The notes beneath the pieces were generated by a model that saw only the letters and a list, made by a program, of their open reading frames with translations, was not told where the DNA came from and searched no databases. This document shows positions 16,760-25,176 of a DNA stretch of 64,000 bases, piece after piece (the stretch's first letter is position 1; every line of letters begins with the position of its first letter). Origin of the DNA: Planctomycetota bacterium (GTDB lineage: Bacteria > Planctomycetota > Phycisphaerae > Sedimentisphaerales > Anaerohalosphaeraceae); NCBI GenBank assembly GCA_029552545.1, contig JAKPDO010000047.1, positions 110,042-174,041 of the forward strand. Reading direction: 5' to 3'. Position numbers and translations under genes: made by a program.

Positions 16760-17006
16760 TCCCCCGGGCTCGCGCCCGGGGCTAATCTTTACGAATCCCG
16801 TCGTTTGATTGATAGCCACGCCCGCAAGGGCGTGGGAAAAGGACGGAAGCGCCCACCCCCTTCCCCCGGGCTCGCGCCCGGGGCTATACTCCTCGTCCTC
16901 TGTCATTCCCGCGCAGGCGGGAATCCAGCCCTCTTCCCCCGGGCTCGCGCCCGGGGCTAATACCCTCGCCGGGCCCTCTGCCAGACGGGATTATCGCCCG
17001 GGGCTA
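16760..17006. repeat. Palindromic repeat cluster, right block
   Basis: Family A palindromes at 16762-16781, 16864-16883 and 16937-16956, and a half element at about 16993-17006; a family B palindrome (CCACGCCC-GCAA-GGGCGTGG, 16816-16835); and a family C palindrome (ATTCCCGC-GCAG-GCGGGAAT, 16905-16924) followed by CCAGCCCTCTTCC. The order A-B-A-C-A suggests alternating units of composite elements. The block separates the transposase 5' end from the catabolic operon. Confidence 0.85.
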
Positions 17007-17033
17007 TCCCGCAGACCCTTGCGGCTTAGGGGG

Positions 17034-18431
17034 CTAATTTTCCTGCCGGTCGGCGGCCTTGACGGCCTCCATCGTCGTATAATACTTGGCCAGCATATTC
17101 GGCACCTCCCAATCCGGCAGCCGCCCCTCTCTCAGATAACGCAGAAAATTCTGCATCACCTGTGCAAAGTGCGCCTCATGCCCGACAGAATACGAATCCG
17201 GAATCAGAATCTTCCACGTGCGCTCATCAATCTGCTCCAGCCCGATTCCCGGATACTTTTTCTGAAGGGTCCGGAGCACCGCAGTCTCCAAATGCTTCGG
17301 TGAAAGCTTTCCCTGAACCGACTCCACATAGAGCGTCGGTTTATACTTTTCCTGCGGTCCCTGGCGAATCACCAAATTGCATCGGCTGCCCCGCAGAATG
17401 GAATAATGCATATCCCCCGCCCCCTCCGGCGCCCGATACTCCCACCGAACACAGACGCGCGTGTGAATCCCCCGCAGGGTGTAATCCATCTGTCCGTTGG
17501 CTTTCACATAGAGCACGTTGTCTTTGACATAGGGCTTCAGATACTCCGGCCATTCCTCCAGTCCGGTCACCTCCCGGAACTGTTCGGCTGTCATCGGCGT
17601 CGTCCAGCGGCGGGCCCGGAGCATCTGAATATCCCGCCGATAGTCAATCGGCTGCTCCGGGAAACATTCCCACTGAATCAAATCAACCAGATGCGTCGAA
17701 ACATCCGCCAAATCCTCCCCGCGCTGGGCGGGGTCAAAGAACCACGCGGGCCTTCGCAGCGGGCGGCCCGCCACATATTTGGAAAAGTGATGAACGCTTT
17801 CCTTAACCACTGCCGGCTCTTCAAGACAGCCCTGCTGCAGATGGCCGAAGACCGCCGGAATCGCCGCCAACTTCTTCTGAAGAATCGTCGTAATTTCAAA
17901 CCGCTCCGTCATAATATCGTACAAAAGCACACCGTTTTTCTCGGCGGTTCGAAACGACTCAACCAGAAGCGGAAACTTCTCCGGCGCAATCACCATCGGC
18001 TTGTCGGCCAGAACATTCAGTCCCGCCCGGACCGACTGGTAAATGTAGTCGGTTTTCAGGGAGTTCTTCCCGGAAATGACAACGACATTGCCCTTTTTTT
18101 CCGAGAGCATCCGCTCCAGATAATCCGGCCCCTTATAGACATGCTGAAGCCAGGCGGTCGGATTCTCCGGCCGTGTATTGAACGCCTCTATCGAAGCCAG
18201 ATAGTCCTCCAGTTCCGGACCATCCGGCGCATAGATAGAAACCTCCGGGCTGATTTGCTCATACATCGTCTTCTGAACCAGGGCGGCGTGAAAATGCCCG
18301 GGGTCCAGCACCAGCAGCCGCACGGAGGGTTCGGACTGTTTTTCAGACACCGCCCGTTTCATCAGACACCCGGCCGTCAGACCCGCCAGAAGCCCCGCCG
18401 CCGACAAAGCCAGCCAAATCCGCCTGCTCAT
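17034..18431 (-). CDS. Gfo/Idh/MocA-family oxidoreductase, lipoprotein with oxidoreductase C-terminal domain
   Basis: 465 residues. A lipoprotein signal (LALSAAGLLAGLTAGC, Cys22) precedes a Rossmann-like region (VRLLVLDPGHFHAALVQKTM, VVVISGKNSLKTDYI, GLNVLADKPMVI, where the DKP corresponds to the EKP of Gfo/Idh proteins) and a long C-terminal domain (STHLVDLIQWECFP; EGRLPDWEVPNMLAKYYTTMEAV) of the type annotated as putative oxidoreductase C-terminal domain. The usual GxGxxG dinucleotide motif is not visible at the N-terminus, where DPGHFHA stands instead, so NAD(P) use is uncertain. Membrane anchoring by a lipid implies action outside the cytoplasm. Last gene of the four-gene operon. Confidence 0.82.
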   Translation of the reverse strand: MSRRIWLALSAAGLLAGLTAGCLMKRAVSEKQSEPSVRLLVLDPGHFHAALVQKTMYEQISPEVSIYAPDGPELEDYLASIEAFNTRPENPTAWLQHVYKGPDYLERMLSEKKGNVVVISGKNSLKTDYIYQSVRAGLNVLADKPMVIAPEKFPLLVESFRTAEKNGVLLYDIMTERFEITTILQKKLAAIPAVFGHLQQGCLEEPAVVKESVHHFSKYVAGRPLRRPAWFFDPAQRGEDLADVSTHLVDLIQWECFPEQPIDYRRDIQMLRARRWTTPMTAEQFREVTGLEEWPEYLKPYVKDNVLYVKANGQMDYTLRGIHTRVCVRWEYRAPEGAGDMHYSILRGSRCNLVIRQGPQEKYKPTLYVESVQGKLSPKHLETAVLRTLQKKYPGIGLEQIDERTWKILIPDSYSVGHEAHFAQVMQNFLRYLREGRLPDWEVPNMLAKYYTTMEAVKAADRQEN

Positions 18432-18446
18432 CGCTCATATCCCTTC

Positions 18447-19829
18447 TTACAGAACGTAATTGGTACCGTAGGGCTTCCGCTGAGGCCGCGAACGCATCGC
18501 ATTGGCTTGTTCATCCCCTACGAAAACCTCCCGAACCGGGTCCCACGTGAGTTTGCGTCCCAGCTTCATCGCAATATAAGCAACCAAACAGGCACTGCCG
18601 GAGCGGTGTCCTACTTCCACCGGAGCCACCGGCTGCCGGCGGCTCTGGATGCACTGCAGCCAGTCCAGATGCTGTTCCGGGCTTTCATAGAGATGAATCC
18701 CGTTGGCGGGGATTTCCGCCTGAAGAATCTTCGGGTCGGATGCCTGCAAAGGAGCCGGTCCCTCATCCGGTGCCGTCGGGTCACTGGCGGTTACTCGTTC
18801 GGCGCCGCGCGTCACGAAAATCCACCCTTCCGTGCCCTCAAAACGAACCCCGTTCGGATAGCGGCTGCTGATATGCATCGAGACACCGTTGGCATATTTG
18901 GCATAGACATCAAATTCACCGTGTACATCCCACAGACCGGATTTCGGATACTCCGCCTTTCCTTCCACCTCAATGGGTCCGGTGTATTCCATGCCCATCC
19001 CCCAGTGAGCCGCATCGACGTGATGCGAACCCCAGCCGGTAATCATTCCGCAACAGTAGGCGTCGCAGCGAAGCCACCCGGGACGGTCATAACTGTCCTG
19101 CGGATGAACCCGCTTTTCCGTATAATACACATAGGGCGTCGAGCCGAGCCACATATCGTAATTCAGATTGGGGGGAATCGGCATTTCCGGCTCTTCCTGT
19201 CCGGCCGGGTCGGTCGGCAGGCCGATTTGAATCCGCTGAATCTCTCCGATAAAGCCGTTTCGGACCAGCTCGCAGGCCCGCTTAAAATGCGGCCAGGGCT
19301 TCCGGGAACGCTGCTGGCTTCCGATTTGCAGAATTCGACCGGTCCGATGCACCACATCACTCATCTGGCGGCCTTCGACAATCGTCATCGAGGCGGGTTT
19401 CTGCAGATAGATGTCCTTGCCCGCCAGGGCCGCTTCCATTGCAATCTGGGCGTGCCAGTGGTCCGGCGTAGAAATAATCACCGCATCAATGCTCGGGTCC
19501 GCCAGCAGCTGCTTATAATCGCCGTATGTCTTGACCTCCAGATACTTTTCCTGGCCTGTCTTTTTGGCGTAATAATTCTCTATCCAGCGTTTGCCGTCAG
19601 CCAGCCGTTTGCTGTCCACATCCGCCACCGCTACCACGCGGCAAAAATCATGCTGAATGGTTTCCGGAAGGTCGTGTCCGCGGGCGATTCGCCCGAAACC
19701 AATCTGCCCGATTTGAATCCGGTCATTGGGTTTATTTCGTCCGAAAACAACCGATGGAAGCACCATCGGAAATCCCGCCGCACCAACCGCAGCCGCCGCT
19801 GCCCCTTTCAGAAAATCTCTTCGTTTCAT
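18447..19829 (-). CDS. Tat-exported Gfo/Idh/MocA-family oxidoreductase
   Basis: About 460 residues. A twin-arginine signal (MKRRDFLKGAAAAAVGAAG) opens the protein. The Rossmann domain contains IGQIGFGRIARGHDL, VVAVADVDSKR, AVIISTPDHWHAQIAMEAALAGKDIYLQKPASM with the signature EKP-equivalent QKP, and the C-terminal domain has GWGSHHVDAAHWGMGMEY. The start at 19829 is chosen over 19835 because AAGGAG stands 9 bases before it but only 3 before the other. Substrate unknown; family members oxidise, reduce or hydrolyse sugars with tightly bound NAD. Tat export is consistent with a prefolded, cofactor-loaded enzyme. Confidence 0.9.
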   Translation of the reverse strand: MKRRDFLKGAAAAAVGAAGFPMVLPSVVFGRNKPNDRIQIGQIGFGRIARGHDLPETIQHDFCRVVAVADVDSKRLADGKRWIENYYAKKTGQEKYLEVKTYGDYKQLLADPSIDAVIISTPDHWHAQIAMEAALAGKDIYLQKPASMTIVEGRQMSDVVHRTGRILQIGSQQRSRKPWPHFKRACELVRNGFIGEIQRIQIGLPTDPAGQEEPEMPIPPNLNYDMWLGSTPYVYYTEKRVHPQDSYDRPGWLRCDAYCCGMITGWGSHHVDAAHWGMGMEYTGPIEVEGKAEYPKSGLWDVHGEFDVYAKYANGVSMHISSRYPNGVRFEGTEGWIFVTRGAERVTASDPTAPDEGPAPLQASDPKILQAEIPANGIHLYESPEQHLDWLQCIQSRRQPVAPVEVGHRSGSACLVAYIAMKLGRKLTWDPVREVFVGDEQANAMRSRPQRKPYGTNYVL

Positions 19830-19849
19830 ACGCATTATCTCCTTATTGA

Positions 19850-20878
19850 TTAGTGACTGCTCCGGGTTTCTGTTCCATTTGCATATTGCTGCCAAAACTG
19901 CTCCGCCGTTTCCGGCTTGAGCGTACCGTCATACACAATCAGCCGATAGCGCAGACGATATTTTCGTCCGGGCTCCAACGTCCAGCTGTTCAGGCGAATT
20001 GGGCAGAACTCCACAAACAAATCGCCCCGTCCGCCGTTGGCATCCAGCGGCCAGACCCGCATCGGCTCCGGATGCTCCCGATTCTCCGGGTGGCTTAGAA
20101 AAACAATCCCCGCCCGCGTCCCGTCGGCAAACGAGCCGTTGACATCGCACCAGCGGGCCCGCTGTCCGTCGGCATCCTTTCGCGTCCGCCCTTCCGAGGT
20201 CAGCACCGTACAGGTGTCTTTGGTCCACTCCTCCGTCGCTCGAAATCCAATCCCCCCGCCGTAGCGGTAGGCGTCCAGGACAATCGGACTGTTCAGTGCA
20301 TTCCAGAAATGGCTGTCAAAATCGACAACCCAGACGGTGCGTCCTTCCGCCTGCGCCGCAAAGGCGCTGATTCCCCAGATTTCCTCAATCGCCACCCGCC
20401 CCTGCGGAACTGCCGTAAAATCCACATGTTCCTGACGAACCTGGAAACGTCCGCCGGACGAATCACACAGCACAGACTCCAGACCCGCAAACCGAACCGT
20501 GCCCTGCCCCTTGGCCAGATTCCAGAAATCCACCTCCCGCCCCTCGATATGCGTCATCGTCCATGGATTCCAGATTCCGTAATGATGATAATGATCCGGC
20601 GGCTGAATGCGGGTGAGCACCTTGCCGGACGGCGACCAGAGCGGATGAACGAAGCCGCTTCGGCGAAAAATCGAATTCACCCCCTCCGGAACCGGACAAA
20701 GAGCCGCATAATAGCGCACAACCGGCTTATCCTGATACCAGAGAGTGATTGCTTCTTTATCCTGCACCACATTTGCCGGAGATTTCATAGCCGTTTCCTG
20801 TTCTTTCTGGCTGTTGCGGCAGGCACTCAGCAGACAAATCAAACACACCGCCGCGTATAGTTTGCTTGGGGTTTTCAT
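19850..20878 (-). CDS. DUF6807 (PmoA-like) family lipoprotein
   Basis: 342 residues. A lipoprotein signal (LYAAVCLICLLSAC) is followed by the DUF6807 pattern: PVVRYYAALCPVPEGVN, RSGFVHPLWSPSGKVLTRIQPPDHYHHYGIWNPWT, YGGGIGFRATEEW and GDLFVEFCPIRL. The His-rich DHYHHYGIW segment is typical of the family. Its biochemical activity is not established to my knowledge; in planctomycetes and Bacteroidetes it is commonly found beside Gfo/Idh genes in carbohydrate-use loci. It overlaps the end of the UroD-like gene by four bases (ATGA), so the two are translationally coupled. Confidence 0.85.
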   Translation of the reverse strand: MKTPSKLYAAVCLICLLSACRNSQKEQETAMKSPANVVQDKEAITLWYQDKPVVRYYAALCPVPEGVNSIFRRSGFVHPLWSPSGKVLTRIQPPDHYHHYGIWNPWTMTHIEGREVDFWNLAKGQGTVRFAGLESVLCDSSGGRFQVRQEHVDFTAVPQGRVAIEEIWGISAFAAQAEGRTVWVVDFDSHFWNALNSPIVLDAYRYGGGIGFRATEEWTKDTCTVLTSEGRTRKDADGQRARWCDVNGSFADGTRAGIVFLSHPENREHPEPMRVWPLDANGGRGDLFVEFCPIRLNSWTLEPGRKYRLRYRLIVYDGTLKPETAEQFWQQYANGTETRSSH

Positions 20879-21912
20879 AGGGCCGCTTCCTTACAGGCAT
20901 CGAGAAATGCACGCAGATTTTCCGTCGAAACACCATCAGGCACCCCACCCCCGCAGGACAGAATCACCCGCCGGCAGTCCGAAAGGCCCTTGATTGTATC
21001 GTGCACACATCGGCGAACCTGTTCCGGGCTGCCCTGTGCCAGCACATCCCGCGGCGGGATATTGCCCAGCAGGGTCACCTGTCCGCCGGTCCATTCCCTC
21101 ATTTCAGCCAACGTATGCTGAAAACTGAAGTTAAACAGATTCACCCCCAGCCCCGCCAGATACGGGGCACAGACCCGCCCGTCGGCATCGTTATGGAAAA
21201 ACCGCACTGTCACATTCAGACAGCCGAAAATCTCCTTCAGATACGGCTGCGCAAACGTCTCAAAATCCGCCTTGCCCAGAAATCCCACGATGTCATCCAG
21301 AATCAAAATGCCGTCGATGGTATCAAAATATTTCTTCTGCACACCCAGCCAGCGGATGATGTAATCCGTGATGATTCGCAGCAGACGATGAACCGGCTCC
21401 GGCTCCAGAGCCAGGGCCGTCAAAAACTCCGTCGTACCCATCAGAAACGAAGCAATGTTCAGCGGCCCGCGTGAAACTGCAAACCGAATCTGATGCCCAA
21501 GCTTTTCAATCTCTTTGCGGTTCAGGGCCAGCCGATTGAGCACAAACGGGTTCAGGCCGTCTTTTTCCGGTTTGGGCACTTTCAGACGGTCAATGTCCTT
21601 TGTCTGGTGAATAATTTTGTCCGCAAACGGCAGCTCATTCCGATGAAATGTACATTTTGCGCCGAAGGCGCTGGGCTCTGTGCACATCCCGTATTCCGCC
21701 CAGAAACCCGGCAGAAACATTGTCTCCGGAAACATCTCAATCGCCCGACGGTTGGCCTCCAGCCAAACCGCATCACTGGTAAAATAATCCAGCGTTGAAA
21801 CGCCGAACCAGCCGGGCAGCCAGGGGCTGTCAATAATAAAACCGGTCGCAGGCGGTGTCTTTTCTTTGCCGGCAAGCACATCCACAAGCAGCTGCCATTG
21901 TTCGTATGTCAT
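20875..21912 (-). CDS. Uroporphyrinogen decarboxylase-family protein
   Basis: 345 residues of the URO-D/methyltransferase superfamily: FGVSTLDYFTSDAVWLEAN, IRFAVSRGPLNIASFLMG, DGILILDDIVGFLGKADFE, VRFFHNDADGRVCAPYLAGLGVNLFNF and VILSCGGGVPDGVSTENLRAFLDA. The last motif and HND resemble MtaA/CmuA-like methyltransferases rather than true HemE. There is no heme cluster here; the gene opens an operon with sugar oxidoreductases, which points to a role in carbohydrate or methyl-group catabolism, unproven. GAGGAG lies 6 bases before the ATG. Confidence 0.87.
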   Translation of the reverse strand: MTYEQWQLLVDVLAGKEKTPPATGFIIDSPWLPGWFGVSTLDYFTSDAVWLEANRRAIEMFPETMFLPGFWAEYGMCTEPSAFGAKCTFHRNELPFADKIIHQTKDIDRLKVPKPEKDGLNPFVLNRLALNRKEIEKLGHQIRFAVSRGPLNIASFLMGTTEFLTALALEPEPVHRLLRIITDYIIRWLGVQKKYFDTIDGILILDDIVGFLGKADFETFAQPYLKEIFGCLNVTVRFFHNDADGRVCAPYLAGLGVNLFNFSFQHTLAEMREWTGGQVTLLGNIPPRDVLAQGSPEQVRRCVHDTIKGLSDCRRVILSCGGGVPDGVSTENLRAFLDACKEAAL

Positions 21913-21982
21913 TTGTTCTCCTCAGACGGCTTGTCTTTCCTATCTATTAATGTCTTAAGAATCTCTTTTTTTTCGGTTTTTT

Positions 21983-24742
21983 TTATTTATCATCCGTCAG
22001 CCAGCTGTCCCCGATAGAAATATCCACCTTCAGCGGCACCTCCAGCGGCACCGCTGTGGTCATTTCTTCTGCAATCCAGCGGGCCTCCTCCTGAGAACGG
22101 CTTTTCGGCAGTTCGAAAACCAGTTCGTCGTGAATCTGCAGAATCATTTTAATCGGCAGTTTTTCCCGTTCAATGCGCCGATGAATTCGAATCATCGCCG
22201 CCTTAATCAAATCCGCCGCCGACCCCTGAATCACCGTATTGACCGCCAGCCGCTGGGCCTGCGAACGAACGTTCGGGTTGCGGCTGTCCAGCCCTGTAAT
22301 CTTGCGGCGGCGATGCAGAATGGTTTCCGCATACCCGTTCCGCCTGGCCTGTTCAATCACCCGGTCCATAAACGAACGAATAGACCCGTATCGGCGAAAA
22401 TATTCTTCAATAAACCGTTTGGCCTCCGCCTGCGGGATTCCCGTTGTGCGGGCCAGTCCGAACGGCCCCTGCCCGTAAATAATCCCGAAATTGACCGCCT
22501 TGGCCTTCGTGCGCATCTCGCCGGTCACCTGCTCCATCGGCACCCCGTAAATCTCAGAGGCCACAAATCGATGAATGTCCAAATCCTGAGCAAAGGCCTC
22601 CCGCAGGGCGGCATCCTGAGAAAAATGAGCCAAAAGCCGCAGTTCAATCTGCGAATAATCCGCGCTGAGAATACAGTCCGTCTTCTTTTCCGGAACAAAC
22701 GCCGCCCGAATCTGCCTGCCCAGTTCCGTCCGCACCGGAATATTCTGCAGGTTCGGGTCCGACGAGCTGAGCCGCCCGGTGGCCGTAACCGTCTGATTGA
22801 ACGAGGCATGGACCCGTCCGGTCTTCGGATTGACCAGCTGGCCCAGTTTTTCCGTGTAGGTATTGCGGAGTTTCTCCACCTGGCGGTACTGAAGAATCAG
22901 CGGAATAATTTCGTGTTCTTCGGCCAGCTGCTCAAGCACATCGGCATCGGTGCTTCGCAGGGTTTTGCCGGCCCTGATGCTCTGCAGTCCCAGACGGTCA
23001 AAAAGCACCTCGCCCAGCTGCTTGGTGGAATCAATGTTAAACGGTCCGCCGGCCAGTTCATAAATCCGCTCCGTCAGCTCCCGCTGCATTTGAGCCATCG
23101 ACTCCGACAGCCGGCTCAGTTTCTCCGTATCCAGACAGACCCCGTTCATCTCCATCCGCATCAGCACTTCCACCAGCGGCATTTCGATCGTCTCAAAGAG
23201 CCGCTGCAGGGCGGGCTGGGCCTTCAGGCGGGCGGACAAATACTCATACAGCTGCCAGGTCACATCCGCATCTTCCGCCGAATAGGCACACGCCGCCTGT
23301 GTATCCACCTGCTCAAAGGAAATCTGCTTCTTGCCCTTGCCGATCAGCGAAGAAATCGGTGTGGTCTCCAGCCCCAGATAATCTCGCGCCATCATATCCA
23401 GAGAATGACTGGAACGGTCCGCCGCCAGGACATACGAAGCCACCATTGTATCAAAACAGCGTCCTTCCTGCAGTCCAACCGGCATCCCGCTGTTTTCCAG
23501 CACAATCATATCGTATTTCATATTCTGGCCGATTTTGTATCGGCTCTTGTCCGCCAGAATCGGCCCCAGCCGACGGCGAACCTCCTCCAGCGGCAGACGC
23601 TTCTGGCCGGCCGGAGCCCGAACCGGCAGATACCACCCCTGTCCGGCACGCCAGGAGAAACTCATTCCAACCAGCTGGGCCCGCATCGCATCCAGAGACG
23701 TCGTCTCCGTATCGAATGAAAACCGCTCCTGCTGCATCAAACGTTGTACAAACCGCTCCAATTCCTCTTCTGTATCGACAAGAACATAGTCCCGGCCCTG
23801 CTGTTTGAAGACCGGCTGTTCCCCCGTGTCCTCCGGAAACAGCGAGTCCGCTATCTTCGGTTTTGTCTGCGCCGGAACCGGTTTTAAATCCATTTGAGTC
23901 AGCAGCCGCGTAAAGCCCAGTTCCGCAAAGACCTGAGCCAATTTTTCCCGATCAACCTCTTTGCGGGCAAACGCCTTTTTGTCAAACTCAATCGGAACCT
24001 GACGGTGAATGATAACCAATTGACGGCTCAAAAAAACCTGCTCTTTGAATTTCCGAAGATTTTCCCCCCGTTTGCCCCCGATTTCGTCGGCGTGTGCATA
24101 CAGGTTTTCCAGCGAACCGTACTGCTGAATCCACTGAAGAGCCGTCTTGGGACCGACATCCGGCACCCCAGGGATATTGTCCGCCGTATCCCCCTGCAGC
24201 GCCAGCACATCCACAAACTGCTGCGGCGTAAGATGAAATTCCTCGAGCATCTGCTTGAGGTCATAACGCTGACCGGTTTTGATGTCATACGTACAAATCC
24301 ACTCATCCAGCAGCTGAAGCATATCTTTATCTTTGGAACAAATATAGGCCTCCACACCGGCCTGTGATGCTTTCGCCGCCAGCGTGCCGATGACATCATC
24401 GGCCTCATACCCTTCCACGCGAACAACCGGGATTTGCATCGCCTCCAGAATCTGCTCAATCCGCTGAATCTGAGAAGGCATGTCTTCGGGCATCGGAGGA
24501 CGATGGGCTTTATATTCCGGATAAAGTTTCACCCGAAAACTGGGAGTCTTGGAATCCATCGCCACCACAAGATAGTCCGGCTTTTCCCGTTCTATCAACG
24601 ATAAAAGAGCCGTTGTAAAGACAAAAACGGCTTTGGTCGGTTCACCGGAAGGGCTGGTCAGAGGCCGCATCGGCGCATAATAAGCGGCGTAAATATGGGC
24701 ATGACCATCCACAATAAACAATCTGGGCGATGATACGGACAT
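21983..24742 (-). CDS. polA: DNA polymerase I with 5'-3' and 3'-5' exonuclease domains
   Basis: About 919 residues from the ATG at 24742 (MSVSSPRLFIVDGHAHIYAA); the frame extends to 24793 but the added 17 residues are not family-like. The 5'-3' exonuclease domain spans about 1-290 (DADE-rich, VEGYEADDVIGTLA, GVPDVGPKTA helix-hairpin-helix). The proofreading domain, about 310-520, keeps all DEDD-type motifs (FSFDTETTSLD, QNMKYDMIVLENSG, YSAEDADVTWQLY). The polymerase domain has SADYSQIELRLLAHFS, AVNFGIIYGQGPFGLA and QIHDELVFELP. All three activities should be functional. It stands alone between the catabolic operon and a divergent sensor pair. Confidence 0.97.
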   Translation of the reverse strand: MSVSSPRLFIVDGHAHIYAAYYAPMRPLTSPSGEPTKAVFVFTTALLSLIEREKPDYLVVAMDSKTPSFRVKLYPEYKAHRPPMPEDMPSQIQRIEQILEAMQIPVVRVEGYEADDVIGTLAAKASQAGVEAYICSKDKDMLQLLDEWICTYDIKTGQRYDLKQMLEEFHLTPQQFVDVLALQGDTADNIPGVPDVGPKTALQWIQQYGSLENLYAHADEIGGKRGENLRKFKEQVFLSRQLVIIHRQVPIEFDKKAFARKEVDREKLAQVFAELGFTRLLTQMDLKPVPAQTKPKIADSLFPEDTGEQPVFKQQGRDYVLVDTEEELERFVQRLMQQERFSFDTETTSLDAMRAQLVGMSFSWRAGQGWYLPVRAPAGQKRLPLEEVRRRLGPILADKSRYKIGQNMKYDMIVLENSGMPVGLQEGRCFDTMVASYVLAADRSSHSLDMMARDYLGLETTPISSLIGKGKKQISFEQVDTQAACAYSAEDADVTWQLYEYLSARLKAQPALQRLFETIEMPLVEVLMRMEMNGVCLDTEKLSRLSESMAQMQRELTERIYELAGGPFNIDSTKQLGEVLFDRLGLQSIRAGKTLRSTDADVLEQLAEEHEIIPLILQYRQVEKLRNTYTEKLGQLVNPKTGRVHASFNQTVTATGRLSSSDPNLQNIPVRTELGRQIRAAFVPEKKTDCILSADYSQIELRLLAHFSQDAALREAFAQDLDIHRFVASEIYGVPMEQVTGEMRTKAKAVNFGIIYGQGPFGLARTTGIPQAEAKRFIEEYFRRYGSIRSFMDRVIEQARRNGYAETILHRRRKITGLDSRNPNVRSQAQRLAVNTVIQGSAADLIKAAMIRIHRRIEREKLPIKMILQIHDELVFELPKSRSQEEARWIAEEMTTAVPLEVPLKVDISIGDSWLTDDK

Positions 24743-24900
24743 ATTTTTACTATAAACCCGACCCGAAAAAATTAAAGAAAAAAACGCTTGCATTCCGGTA
24801 TGCCCCCATACAAAATAGGGAAAATAGGATGCCTCCCTGGCTTTTTCAGAAGAACATTAGGTGCTAAACGTTTCGAGATCGGGTTTCTGGAAAGGTCAAT

Positions 24901-25176
24901 ATGTTTGAGGAAAGCGAACTGATCGCACTCCTGATTACGGTCGGTGTCAGTTTTTTTCTGTTGGCCACTCGAAAAATTATTATTACCCTTCCCTCCTACC
25001 AATTCCTGTTGGTAAGCTTTGGCTTTTACCTGGCCTCAAAGGTTTGCACAGTACTGGAAGGATTTTTCTGGGAAACGGCTCTTAATTCTCTTGAGCATAT
25101 CTGCGCAATTTTATCTTGTGCAGTGTTTTTCTGGTGGTGCCTGCGTCTCGGTACGGACAAGGAGAGCGGCAGATGA
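24901..25176 (+). CDS. Small membrane protein coupled to a histidine kinase
   Basis: 91 residues with three hydrophobic stretches (LIALLITVGVSFFLLA, YQFLLVSFGFYLASKVCTVL and ICAILSCAVFFWWCLRL). I do not recognise a family. GGAAAGG precedes the ATG. Its stop overlaps the start of the histidine kinase gene (ATGA), and the kinase RBS lies inside its final codons, so the two are translated together; the protein may be a membrane partner of the sensor. Its general layout resembles the membrane part of the kinase that follows, which suggests a split or duplicated sensor region, an inference only. Confidence 0.75.
   Translation: MFEESELIALLITVGVSFFLLATRKIIITLPSYQFLLVSFGFYLASKVCTVLEGFFWETALNSLEHICAILSCAVFFWWCLRLGTDKESGR

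Noticed and set aside
14856..17006. CRISPR array
   Set aside because: Repeats are palindromic, of several different sequences, irregularly spaced, and no cas gene is present; spacing and sequences fit REP-type elements.
17406..19853. 815-residue plus-strand frame opposite the two Gfo/Idh genes
   Set aside because: It is the antisense of two well-supported genes, has no domain or RBS support and a composition typical of shadow frames (rich in Arg, His, Asn, Leu).
22130..23719. 529-residue plus-strand frame opposite polA
   Set aside because: Antisense shadow of a clear DNA polymerase I gene.
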